A stretch of 64,000 nucleotides of DNA from Cornus controversa (Eukaryota > Streptophyta > Magnoliopsida > Cornales > Cornaceae), in assembly GCA_026545225.1 (NCBI GenBank), contig CM048847.1:12994001-13058000 (forward strand), written 5' to 3'. The notes beneath the pieces were generated by a model, which ran no database searches, was not told the origin of the DNA, and was given only the letters and a program-made list of their open reading frames with translations. Both the position numbers and the translations under genes were made by a program. Of the stretch, positions 44,251 through 55,378 are shown piece after piece (positions within the stretch are counted from its first letter, which is position 1; each line of letters begins with the position of its first letter).

Positions 44251-46092
44251 TTACTTGTTGTGGCAGCATCTCTTTCTTTGGCACATGACTTTTAGAACGC
44301 CTTTTCTGAGTGCACAAGTCCTTCAAGAATTTAGCATAAGGAGGAATTTGCTTGATGGCATCAAGGAGTGGCAAATTAATTTTCACTTGTCGAAACACCT
44401 CCATCATGTCATGCAGCTTGTCCCCTTGCTTCCCCAATTTAGATGCTTCTAGGAAACGTTGTGGGAAAGGAGCCTTGGGCTCATAAGGAATTTCAGCACT
44501 TGGACTTGTGGTCACTTTTTCTTCTTCTTTCTTCTCACCCACCTTATTGTCAATTATTTTCCCACTCCTCAAAGTGGTAATGGCTTGAACTTGCTCATGG
44601 TGTGTGTTGCTTGTGGAAGCTTGCATCCCTCTTGGATTAGCAATTGGTTGACTAGGGAGTTTCCCTTCTTCTCTTCTGCATAATGAAGTAGCAAGCTGTC
44701 CAAACTGAGATTCCAGTTTGGCAATGGATTGAGAATGCGAGTGCACTAGCTGAACTGTAGATTATACTGTTGCTGCCGTAGCTTGCACTGTCTCTATGAG
44801 AGAATCAAGCTTGTCAAATTTAGACAAGGTAAGTGTCAGCTTGTCTTCAATAGCAGAAATTCTTTGGGCCATAGGACTTTGCGTTTGATATTGCTGTTGA
44901 GGCACAAAAGTCCTAGGTTGATATGATGGTTGCATTGCTGCCCCTTGGTTACTGTAAGAAAAACCAGGATGATTCCTCCATGTAGAATTGTAAGTATTAC
45001 CTTGTGGAGGATTCATTGGTCTAGTGAAAGTAGCTTGGACTTGCTCATGTTGAATATCAAAAAATTGCCCCACCGAAGGACAATTGCTCACATTATGCAT
45101 AGGACTAGAGCAAAATTCACAAGGGCCTAGCAATGAAGAATTTGAAGCAGAAGGAGTTTGATTGGCAGCCATAATTGCTGCTACCTTCTGTGCAATTAAA
45201 TCAATATCAGTTGGCTTAGCTTCTGAAGCACCAACCTCAAAAATCCCATCAGTGTTCCTTGTAGTGGCAGGTCTGCTAGAACGAGTAGAGGACACATGTT
45301 GTAGAAAGTTGTCACTAAGATTTTCAAATAAGGTCCATGCCTCTTCTTTACTCTTCAACATAAAAGTACCTCCACACGACGCATCAACCATCTATCTGTT
45401 GGCTTCTGTCAGCCCTTCATGAAAACTCTGCACTAGTTGCCACTTAGGAACTTGATGATGGGGACACTTCCTAAGAAGGTCCTTGAATCTTTCCCATGTC
45501 TCATAAAATTGTTCCCCCTCATGTTGGGAGAAACCAGTAATAGCACGTTTGAACTTATTGGTCTTCCCTATCAGAAAATACTTCTTGAGAAACTCATGTT
45601 GCATCTGAGTCCAAGTCGTGATAGAACTAGCCGGTAGAGAGTTGAACCAATACTTTGCTTTGTCTTTCAGAGAGAATGGAAAAAGTCTCATTCTGAAACC
45701 ATCTTCAGAGAAGTTGTGAATTTTTGTAGTTGAGCACACTTCAATGAAGTCATCTAGATGCTTGTAAGGGTCTTCTTGAGTCAGCCCAAAATAGGATGGC
45801 AGCATCTGAATAATGCTGGACTTGATCTCATAATTCTGTGCTGTGACATTGGGCAGTTAAAAACCTGCTGGTGAGTATATGTCTCAGGAACATAGTAGTC
45901 CCTAAGCAGTCTAGCTCTTTCTTCATCAGCATTAGGAACAAGGTTATTATTCCTCTCTTCTGCCATGTCTTCAATTAATTCTTCCTCTTGCACAATTGTA
46001 TCAACAGGGATGTTCTTCTGTTGTCTAAGAGTACGTTCAGGCTCAGGATCAAGAGGTATCAAAGGATCAGCTACAGAATGACGACCTTGCAT
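44251..46092 (-). pseudogene. Athila gag
   Basis: Start at 46,092 (MQGRHSVADPLIPLDPEPER) with a frameshift near 45,800. Core: PYKHLDDFIEVCSTTKIHNF, KAKYWFNSLPASSITTWTQM and FYETWERFKDLLRKCPHHQ. Zinc-knuckle-like CEFCSSPMHNVSNCP near 45,080-45,125. Stops at 45,392 and at about 44,760 replace Gln or Trp. Confidence 0.9.
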
Positions 46093-46212
46093 ATATTTAC
46101 CAAAAGCACCTGAAAAGAAACAAAAACAAAATTAAAAATAAAATATAAAAATTTCCTAAACTAAAAATCCAATTAAAACTAATTCTGTAAAATCCAATCA
46201 AGCAAATAGATA

Positions 46213-46231
46213 ATCCCCGGCAACGGCGCCA
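46213..46231 (-). promoter_or_regulatory. Athila primer binding site
   Basis: On the minus strand TGGCGCCGTTGCCGGGGAT follows the LTR after a few T residues. This is the classic Athila primer site, complementary to tRNA-Asp as usually described. Confidence 0.9.
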
Positions 46232-46236
46232 AAAAT

Positions 46237-47769
46237 TGATTCGTGTGTGAGTGTGACTCAAAAAGTATATCAATTAAAATTTTTCACACTTCGCAATAGA
46301 ACGAATTCCTTGCAGAATAGGGCTATCGAAAGGGGTATCGTACCTCAGGGATTATGGTCTGATGAGTTGGAATACGGAATTAATTCTAATTAAATTTATA
46401 AGAAAAGAATTCTGATTTTTAAACTAAATTAATTAAAAAGTAAAATAAAATAAAGCAAAGGTAAATAAGATAATGAAGATAATAAGAGAGAAATCTAGGG
46501 TGTTTGACTTCACCACTAACTCCACAATCAATGGTCAATTGAATCAACTATAGGGAATTACATCATGCATAAGTGGTGTCGGTGGCTACAAGCTCACTTT
46601 CATTCGTCAAGAAGATAACATATGATTAAGGCTAAGCCATGGACTATCTTCGATTGGCATGGGCCATCTGCCTAACTACTCTAATCTAGGGTGCAGTATG
46701 GTTCATCTTCTCTAGGCATAATCCATCAAAGCTCATAACAATATATGCAGTGATTATCATTGTCTAATAATCTCTCTCATGATCACAGAAAACAAGAGAG
46801 ATTGAGTTCAATAACAACAACTAAATATCTAAGACAAGATAAGAAATCATTGAGATTGAATTTACAAGACTTTTATTGCTCAATTCTATAATAAGAATCC
46901 TCTGAATTACACAATCTATGCATGTATATAAAGGTCCCCAATAATTGAAACAATCAAACCATTGATGCTTTGTTAGGGCTACATCAAAACCCTAGTGGAT
47001 GAACTAGCCGCTCATGGTAGAAGAAGAAGCTTCAACTGTTGAGGAAGAAGACATCATCTTTCTGAATTACGCGTATGACTTTGTTCTCCAATGGCTCTGC
47101 AATATGTTTATGTTCTCTTCTCAGCTCTCTCAGACTCTCCAAGCTCTCTCTCTGTCTAATCTCCTCTCTGTGTTATCTCCCCTTAACTCAGCCTCTTATT
47201 CTTCACTTTATTCCCCAAGAGAATACACCAAAGTCCTAATCCAATTAGGAATAAATTAGGGTTTCCTGCAGCACTGATCAGGTGGGTTTTTCTTGCTGAC
47301 TTCGGCCCAACTTTTGACCCACTAGAAGTCCGATTCACGGAATTTTCGTGAAATACAAAAGTGTGCAGAATCAAATTTCGTTCAACCCCATTCAAAAATA
47401 ATGTCGATTTGAGGCTCAAAAATAAGACTTCTGGTCTGTTTTCCAAAATGGGATTAAGACTATATTATGCGCAAATTTGGGCTTCAGGCCCGAAACTTTC
47501 TTAAGCAGCTGTAATTCTCTTGGACCTCTTCCTTGGGCTGATTTGAGTTAAAATAAATGGTTGAGTGAATCTCCTTGATGTAGGCTTCATCTCACCATCT
47601 TGGATGTCTTCTATAAAAGCCCAAAAGCTTGGTTTTAACTGAAATAATCATTAAGGCCCTGAAAATACAGAAAACACTAAAACAAAGTAAAATCACAAAA
47701 TAATCTATCACTAAGAGAATAAAATACATAAGTTAAAAGGCTAGAATGCGTAACATTCAGCGCCTATCA
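46237..47769 (-). repeat. 5' LTR of the Athila composite
   Basis: 1,533 bp with TG/CA ends in element orientation. Colinear with the solo LTR at 19,448-20,959. The five bases after it (ATTAG, 47,770-47,774) would be half of a TSD whose partner was deleted. Confidence 0.93.
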
Positions 47770-49080
47770 ATTAGACCCTCGGTTAGTCTCTCATCACCTC
47801 AATATTCGGCACGATGCCACACCAATTAAACAATCTTCGAGGAGTTTTAGGCCAAAGTTAGAGCTTCAAATCAAGGAGGAGGTGCAGAAGCTTCTGGCCA
47901 CAGGATTTATCAAGCCCATTTTATATCCTACTTGGCTCGCCAACATTGTACCGGTGAAGAAAAAGAATGGTAAAATTCGGGTGTGTGTAGACTTTCAAGA
48001 TTTGAACGCCGCATGCCCGAAAGATGATTTTCCATTACCAAATATTGACACGATGATAAACTCCGCGGTGGGTCTTAAGATGTTTTCATTCATAAACGGG
48101 TACAACGGGTACAACCAAATTAGAATGGCCAAGGAAGATGCGGAGAAGACAGCATTTCGAACTCCATTGGGCAACTTCTATTTTACAGTAATGCCATTTG
48201 GTTTGAAGAATGCAAGTGCAACCTACCAGCGAGCTATGACAGCTATCTTCCATGATATGCTTCATCAAAGTGTGGAAGATTATATTGACGACTTGGTGGT
48301 CAAATCACACCATCGAGAGCCACACCTCACCGATTTGGAACGCGTCTTCTGCCGATGCCGAGCTTATAATTTGCGAATGAACCCTTTTAAATGTGCTTTT
48401 GGAGTTAGCGCGGGAAAGTTCTTAAGATTCGTTGTGCATGAGAGGGGAATTGACGTTGATCGTACCAAAGCAAGGTCTGTTATAGATATGCCTCATCCTC
48501 AGACCTTAAAGCAGCTAAAAAGCTTTATCGGGAAAGTTTCCTATCTTCGGTGTTTTATTCCCGCCTTGGCAGAAATGTCTCATTCGTTCGACTCGCTAAC
48601 AAAGGGAAAAGGAGCCTTCCGCTGGCTCCCTGAGCATGAAAGGGAATTCGAGCGAGTAAAGGTCACTATCTCTTCACCGATTACTATGATTACTCCTAAG
48701 GCAGGGGTTGCTTTGAAGCTTTACTTGACGTCCACTTCAAGATCGGTCGGTGCCTTGTTAGCCCAAGAATCTGAGGGTCAAGAATGCTCAGTTTACTACA
48801 TTAGTAGAATTGTAAAGGATGCGGAGACAAGGTACTCCCCCATTGAAAGACATTGTTTATCTCTCATTTTTGCGGCCAGAAAGCTTCGGCATTACTTTTT
48901 GTCGCATACGGTCGAGCTCATGACGAAATGCAATCCTCTGAGATATATGTTGTCCCGTCCCATCCTGTCAGGTTGCATGAAGCGATGGCTCCTCTTGTTG
49001 GATGAGTTTAAAATTAAATGCCTCACTCCTAAGGCCATTTTGAGCAAGGCTCTAGCGGACCTCATTGCTCAATTTCCTTT
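47770..49080 (+). pseudogene. Element D RT and RT-linked RNase H (largely open)
   Basis: The frame is open from about 47,882 through 49,684. RT: IVPVKKKNGKIRVCVDFQDL, CPKDDFPLPNIDTMI, VMPFGLKNASATYQRAM, and EDYIDDLVVKSHHRE with an intact YIDD. RNase H: GALLAQESEGQECSVYYISR, ETRYSPIERHCLSLIFAARK, TVELMTKCNPLRYMLSRPI, where the usual Asp-Thr/Asp-Gln is Thr-Lys, a possibly damaging change. The protease that should precede RT is missing at the Athila boundary. Confidence 0.92.
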
Positions 49081-49684
49081 GGGGGAGTTCGGGCCATTGG
49101 ATGATGATCTGCCAGGCGAGGAGTTGAATTGCTCATGCTTGGCTAAAGTTGAGGAGGAATGGACGTTAGCTTTCGATGGGTCCTCGACCTCCAGAGGAGG
49201 AGGAGCCGGAGTGGTCCTGACGTCTGAGGCCGGCGAAAAGAAAAGTTTTTCATATAAACTCGACTTTGCGTGCACAAACAATGAGGCAGAATACGAAACT
49301 TTCATCCTTGGTCTCTTGGCTGCGCGAGAACTCGGTATCACAAGGTTACGAGTTAAAGGGGACTCAAAATTGGTGATAAAGCAAACCAACGAAGAGTACG
49401 CCGTGCGAGAGCCATCCTTGGCAGCTTATAGAGGCATACTTCAGAAATTGAGCCAGAGTTTCGAGGAGTTGTTAGTGGAATACGCACCTCGTTCTAAAAA
49501 TTGTCATGCTGACGCATTGGCAACTTTGGCATCCAAGATTGAAATTCCGAACGAGGTCATTTCGATACAAATTCAGAAGAAGACCTCTCCGTGTCGAAGG
49601 AGTCCGATTGGCGAGCTCCTATCGAGGCACAGCTCAGAGGGATCCCATCAGGGATCCCTCTCACAGCCCTCAAAGACTTCCTGA
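49081..49684 (+). pseudogene. Element D archaeal-type RNase H
   Basis: EEWTLAFDGSSTSRGGGAGV (first Asp), FACTNNEAEYETFILGLLAA (Glu), LRVKGDSKLVIKQTNEEYAV (Asp) and NCHADALATLASKI (last Asp) give a complete-looking catalytic set in the same open frame as RT. A frameshift near 49,650 ends the long frame. This domain is characteristic of Tat elements. Confidence 0.9.
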
Positions 49685-51149
49685 TTTATTAGGGGGTCCT
49701 TTACTATCGAGCTTCGGGAGGGCTCCTCATGAAATGCATTGGTGAGGTAGAGGGTCGTTCTATCTTGGACTTGGTTCATGAGCAATCTTGTGGGGCAGTG
49801 GAAATAAGTCTTTATAGACAACTTCAGAGACATGGGCTATTATTGGCCATCAATGGCCGAGGAGGCCAAGGCTAAGCAAGAGACTTGCTTAGATTGCACA
49901 GAGGCGCGAGACAAGCTTGAATGTTTCGTAACTTCGGAGGACTAGGATTGGCGAGCTCCGTTCTTTGTCTTTTTTCAAACGGGGACGCTGCCTCTCGATC
50001 GTACCGATGCTTTAAAGATAAAAAGAAGAGTTAAACGATTCAAGTTGATTGAGGGTCAACTCTTTAAAAGAGGATTTGGCGAAAGACTCCTTCGATGCCT
50101 TGGAAATATTGATTCCCGACACGTCATGGATGAGTTGCATGATGCGGAGCATCAGGGAGGTGTGAAGCTCTATACGCATCTCATACGGTTGGGATATTAT
50201 TGGCCCACCATGGAGAGGGATTGCAAGGAGCATACCAAGCGTTGTCGATCATGTCAAATTCATGATCATCAAATCCACACTCCTGCTACAGAGCTTCATC
50301 CGATTATTACCCCGTGGCCATTTCATACTTGGGGTATGGATTTGATTGGACCAATCTCGCCCAAGTCAAAAGGGAATATGTGGATCCTCACTGCAACTGA
50401 AATGTATACAAAGTGGGTAGAAGCGATACCTTTAAAGAAAACGATAGGTCCAGCTATCGCGAACTTTATAAGGGAGCACATTATCTGCCATTTTAGGATT
50501 CTGAAGGTTATTTTGAGCGATAATGGGACGTCTTTCATCAATAGTCAAGTTGGGCATTTGACGGACCAATATGACATCCTTCATCATAGATCTACCCCAT
50601 ACTATCCCCAGGGAAATGGACAGGCTGAAGCTACTAACAATATCCTGCTTCGAATCCTCAGCCGAACTCTGGAGGTTTTCCAACACAAATGGGTTGACCA
50701 CCTTGTCCTCGCCTTATGGGCCTATCAGAGTTAGTCCAAACGATATACACTCGCTTCGCTGTTCTCACTTGTATATGGGACAGAGGCTGTATTGCCAGCC
50801 GAGCTTGTTGTCCCCTCAGTAAGTCTCGTTGAGCGAAGTCAACTAGAGCGTGAAGCAGGACGAGCGTAGAGAGCGAGCTAGTGAGCACACAAAGGTATAT
50901 CAAGCAAGGGTAGCTCGAGCTTACAATGCTTTGGTAAGACCTCGAAGGTTTTGAGAAGGTGATATGGTTTTAAAAGCCCCCCCTCATGTAATGAGAGGCC
51001 TCGCAGCTCCAAAGTTTACACCTAAATGGGAAGGACCTTATGAAGTCAAACAATCGTTCGAGGCTGGATATTACAAAATAGGAGAGCTAGGAACTAAAAT
51101 GGTGATAGCCATGTTAAATGTCAAGTGGCTTAAGGCGTATTTTAGTTAG
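49685..51149 (+). pseudogene. Element D integrase with two zinc-finger-like modules
   Basis: First module (about 49,690-49,905): LDLVHEQSCGAVEISLYRQL, then YYWPSMAEEAKAK and CLDC. Second (about 50,125-50,260): DELHDAEHQGGVKLYTHLI, YYWPTMERDC, CRSCQ. The core has WGMDLIGPISPKSKG, VILSDNGTSFINSQ and GNGQAEATNN, a full D,D,E triad in an open 229-codon frame. The C-terminal region (FTPKWEGPYEVKQ, MLNVKWLKAYF) ends at 51,149. Frameshifts lie in the first module and a stop at 50,732. Confidence 0.9.
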
Positions 51150-51539
51150 AATGATAAGGTTGCCTTAGCTTGATCTATGTGGTGTTTTAGTTCCATTTTG
51201 AATTTGAGTATTAAAAGAGACAAGTTGTGTAAACTTTTGAACCTTACAATGATGGTGCAGCGTTTGTTCTTCGAGCTAATGAATTGAATAAGGAATGTTG
51301 CATGAATAAATTCATGTACCAAAAGCAATATGTACATGCACAAATAGCAAAAGGATATCTTTCTGTATTGTGAATCAAAAGTTTGTACAAAAGAGTGTAT
51401 GGCTTGAAAACAAAAAAAAAAATTGTGAACAAGGGACTGCATAAAAAAAAAGAGACTAGGTGTACATTATGCTATGGTAAGTCTGTGAGGGTTAACACGA
51501 TAGGCCCCATCTCGGTTATCGTCGAATCAATATCGAGTT
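51150..51539. other. Spacer between integrase and antisense gene of Element D
   Basis: No gene seen. AT-rich, with two A-runs (51,411-51,420 and 51,443-51,450). It separates the convergent ends of pol and the antisense gene and may hold both polyadenylation regions. Confidence 0.5.
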
Positions 51540-54500
51540 TCAATTGATCGATATCAGCTCGATTTCGGCTTTGTAACGTTGAACCCCTGATTCGAGCTCT
51601 CTCAGTTTTGACTCATTGACTTGAAGAATAACTTCTTTATCATTCAGTTGGTCCCGTAGACTCCGTAGGTGCTTCAACTCGGTCTCCCTCTGTTCGTACT
51701 TCTGTACTTTCTCAATCCCTGCTCCAGCCACCCAATATTGATTTGAGTGCACTGAAGGCCTCGAATTTCATGATTTAGCTGCTCGAAGTCTAAAGTGTCG
51801 AAATGTTTGTCCGATGCCTGGCGAAGGTGGAGGACAGCTCGGCACAAAGAATTGTACACAAAGCCAAGGAATTCTGGCCCCATTTCATCCAAGCCCTCAA
51901 ACGTCCCAGGATATTTAGTCTTGAGGAGGGCGAGAAGTCGAGCACGAGAAGAGATCACCAAAGCGCCCCCCCATGATTCCAGTGAAGCCTCAACACTTAA
52001 AGGATTTGCAGTAGGCTCAAGGGAATTATCTTCAGGTACAGAAGTAGGAATTGAAGCTGAGATGGAAGGCATTGCAAGTGTAAGGGAAGGCCTTAGCGTC
52101 AAGGTCAATCCAGCTGGGCGAGGACCTACATTCCTACCCAGCCTAGGACTCACCATTGCTCCAAGGGGATGAGGAGTAGTAATAGTCCCAAATGTTCGAG
52201 GAGCAGAGGAGATCAGTTGTCCAGAAGACCTGAGGAGAATGTGGCGCCTGGGAGGAGATTCTGGAAGGAAGGCTGTGGCACCAGCGCTCGAAGTGGCTGC
52301 AGGAATAGATGGAGGGCTAGCTAGAGAATCGTAAGTAGGGGGCTGAAGCACCTCCTCGGTGACCCTGGATTGGGGCCCAGAATTTCAACACTTGGGCTCT
52401 CACCCCCTTTGCTATATGTTTCCTCCTCTGACTCCAGAGATTGAAAAGAGCCCTCTTCCTCCTCTGCAATGGTTCGAGTTTCTGCGGTAGGTCTGTCAAG
52501 GGCCCCCCTTTCACCTTCCTCAGCCTGAGCTAAATCTCCGCGGGGTGCTAGTGAGTCTTTAGCAAGTCCCTCAAAAGGGACATCTCTATCTTCTGAAAGC
52601 AAAGGTAAAGAGGGAAAATGTCGTTAAAAAAGGAGAGTTAATACATTTTGATGACAAGAAAGAGTAAAATTTTATGATGGCTTTTACCTCTGCCAAAGCT
52701 TAATGGAGATAGACTAGCCTCGCTGTCTGATTCGTCTCGAAGAGATGTTTGCACATGAGCAAGCTTTTTCCCCCTGCCATGCCTCGGAAGGCTAACGGAC
52801 ACCCCTGCGCTCGGAATAGGAATCAGCTCATCCAACACTCCTAGAGTTTGGTCAGGAGGATTCGATAACACCCCTAAGGTGTTTAAGTCATCTTGAGGCA
52901 CCTCCAGGCCACTTTCAGGAGGTAAGCTTGAGAGGGTGGGATTTAAACTCCTGAAATCGCTTCAGATATTCGAGGAGGAGAAGGAGGAGACTCCAAGGGG
53001 TCAACTAAGGTGGGGGCTGATTGAGTGACCTGAAAGGTTAGAGCATACAAAAATTTTTTATCTTCAAGCTTGTTTTGAGATAAAATAAAGGAAGTTTGTT
53101 TTCAGTTAGTTGAAGTTCATTTACCTTAGCCCTCTTGGAGAGTCCAGAAGCAGGGACAAAGGAGGCAACATTGGCTTCGGCTCCTTGTTTGTTCCTGCCC
53201 ACTCGAGGAGCTATAGGGCCTTTTGGTGGCATGAAGCTTCTCAGAATGACCACATTGGTGGGAGCACTTGTGTTTATGTCCAGCTGAGAGGAAGTGTGGC
53301 CCAAAGGCAAGAGCCCTTAAGTTGTGCATAGATGCCCTCGAGAAGCTGGATCAGCCCTATTGTGGAAGATAGAATTCCTTTGTAGGATAGGAACTGGGTG
53401 CTGAGGAGCCTCACTGTTAATAAAGATTTGAAATCTGTCTAGCACACCTCGCCAGTAGGCCCTCGATCCCACTGCCCAGAGTCCTCTTCTCGTACTTAAG
53501 GGCACCACCAATTCCGTTCGATTTCGTACCAAGAGCTCGACTTGATGTTCTAAGAACCGAGCTATGGCAGATGAAAAGTTTTGGACCTCAAATTCATTGT
53601 GGCCCCTGGGGATAGTCTGATCATAGCCAAACTGGTGAGCTACCCGGTCAGGGCGGTAAATTGTGCTAACTATTGCTTCTAGAGAGGCGAAGCCTGGTAG
53701 GTACCCGGGCATAATAAACACTAAATTGGTAAGGGCCTCATTGGAATACAGGTCAGCTCCTCTAAAAACTTGGCCAACAGTCAGGCTGTAGAAAGGTGGA
53801 GGGGGACCAGTAATAATGCGAGCTCTGAAGTGGTGCTCGTGGTTGATAAATTGTGAAAATTTCTTCCGAGGAATGGCCACCTTGTTCCATCTAGCCGAGC
53901 GGTGGTCACCACTTCCAGGGTTCATTCGAGGAGCATACGGAGGGAAATGTTCATACATGAACATTTGGAGGAAGGTGACTGAGCCAAACCAAGCAACATG
54001 AAGCCTGGCCACGCTTTGTTCGTAGCACGTGTGAAAATTGTCTAAGGCATGGTAGAGAGTGCCCAAGAATAGAGGGGAAAGAGGACGGTGCACTCCTTGA
54101 GTGAGTTTCACTGCGAGCGGAATAAGGTCACGGCTCGGAGTGTCCTCAGGAGGCCCTGGAAAAATAGAGCGAGACAACCAAGAGAGGATGTAGGCTACCA
54201 AACGTAAGGGACTTTCACTCTGGGGCCCTGCCACCCATTTGCTTGTATCATTGTGGGAAAAGTCTCTAAAAAAATGGCGGAGTAGAGAAACCCAAGTGCA
54301 CTTCCCCCCAGTTTCAGGTGGGGACTCATGAACCACCTCATCTTTTTTGTTGAAGCGAGTTGCCAACTTGCTGGCAGCTTGAATTTTTGCTCGAAGAGTT
54401 GCCACACGTCTCTCCTCGACCTCGGAGAAAGTCCAGGCTGAGGGGTCAGTTGTGCCAAAAATGTTAAGTCTCAAGAGGACATTAACATCTTCGAAGGTAG

Positions 54501-54972
54501 GAGCGAATTCACCCCAAGAGGTGATAAAAGTATAGGAGTGAGTGCTCCACCTTGAGAGAAGGACCTGGAGACCCACTGTATCTCTATTGATGGTAAGGCT
54601 TCGAGTACCTTCAATGGCCTAGAAGATCCCCGCGCTCTTTAAGCTTTTTTTGTAGGCAGGGATAGAGAAAATGAAATCTGTCCATTCTTCCCACCCTATG
54701 CAAGCAGTGGTGGAGATGGGGAGGTACAAAAATGAGTAAGGGAAGTCTCCTCGCTCGATCCTAAATCGAAGGATGAAATCGAAGGGAAGTCGAGGGCCTT
54801 CCATAATAGGAGGCCCTGAATCTAGGGTAAGGGGCTCACCCACCAGCTCATTTGTGTCAGTTAGGGAATTGGTTTGCTCCCAGAAAAGGTCCTCAGAGCC
54901 AAAGAATGGGGCTGTTCTCCATTCCTCAAGAGGGGGTACCTCAGGGACATCGTGAGAGCTAGCCTTCGACAT
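51540..54972 (-). pseudogene. Element D antisense gene: plant mobile domain protein
   Basis: Minus strand. Likely ATG at 54,972 (MSKASSHDVPEVPPLEEWRT). An N-terminal plant mobile domain spans about 54,690-53,320: LLSRWSTHSYTFITSWGEFA and PTFEDVNVLLRLNIFGTTDP match the W..ETHTF..PWGE.T.TLEDV..LLGL signature of PMD (MAIN/MAIL1-like) proteins. The frame is interrupted only by TAG at 54,619 and TAA at 53,317. Two 95-bp GT-AG introns are visible (53,124-53,030 and 52,687-52,593). Pro/Ser-rich linker, then a charged coiled-coil-like C-terminus (LRDQLNDKEVILQVNESKL). Frameshifts lie near 52,910, 52,340 and 51,720. PMD proteins act in silencing or development; what an element gains from it is not known. 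Confidence 0.85.
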
Positions 54973-55088
54973 GTCTTGAACGAGTTCGAAAGCAAAGGAG
55001 AATTGCAATGAAAATTCAAAGTTTGCTCTGGAGAATTGGAGATTCAAGGCAAGAGAAATGTGGAAAATGAAAATTTTCTAAGTCCCCC

Positions 55089-55100
55089 ATTTATAATAGG
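55089..55100 (-). promoter_or_regulatory. TATA box of the Element D antisense gene
   Basis: CCTATTATAAAT on the minus strand, about 120 bp upstream of the antisense ATG. It lies between the 3' LTR and the gene, so the antisense transcript need not use the LTR promoter. Confidence 0.6.
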
Positions 55101-55378
55101 GAGAATTTTGATCGACAAAACATCGAAGTAACGCAAGGTTCCAAAATCTGAGGCATCAAACCATCACAAAGCGCAAGAAATGAAGCGTCAGGGCGCCGTC
55201 TAAACTAATGTCAGTCATTAATGATGATTTGAAGGGTTGGCAACTTTACAATTTTTGAGAATGCCGAAGGTACACCTCGAGATAGCTACACAGAATACCT
55301 TTGCAGAAAGGAGTTCGAGCTTGTACTCCGAGTTGTGTACGAGGACCTACACGTAGGACCTCGTACAAGGGACCTAAT

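Larger units (their letters stand above)
36374..47769 (-). mobile_element. Rearranged Athila-type Ty3/gypsy composite
   Basis: On the minus strand from the right: one LTR (47,769-46,237), primer site, gag, protease, RT, RNase H, integrase tail only, ORF2, 3' untranslated region, then a second partial gag/protease copy ending at 36,374. No left LTR or TSD is visible. The simplest reading is two tandem or nested Athila copies inside Element D, followed by deletions that removed the rest of the left copy and the neighbouring protease region of D. Confidence 0.88.

Noticed and set aside
51795-52172. Plus-strand frame of 125 codons in Element D
   Set aside because: Opposite-strand shadow of the Pro/Ser-rich part of the antisense PMD gene.
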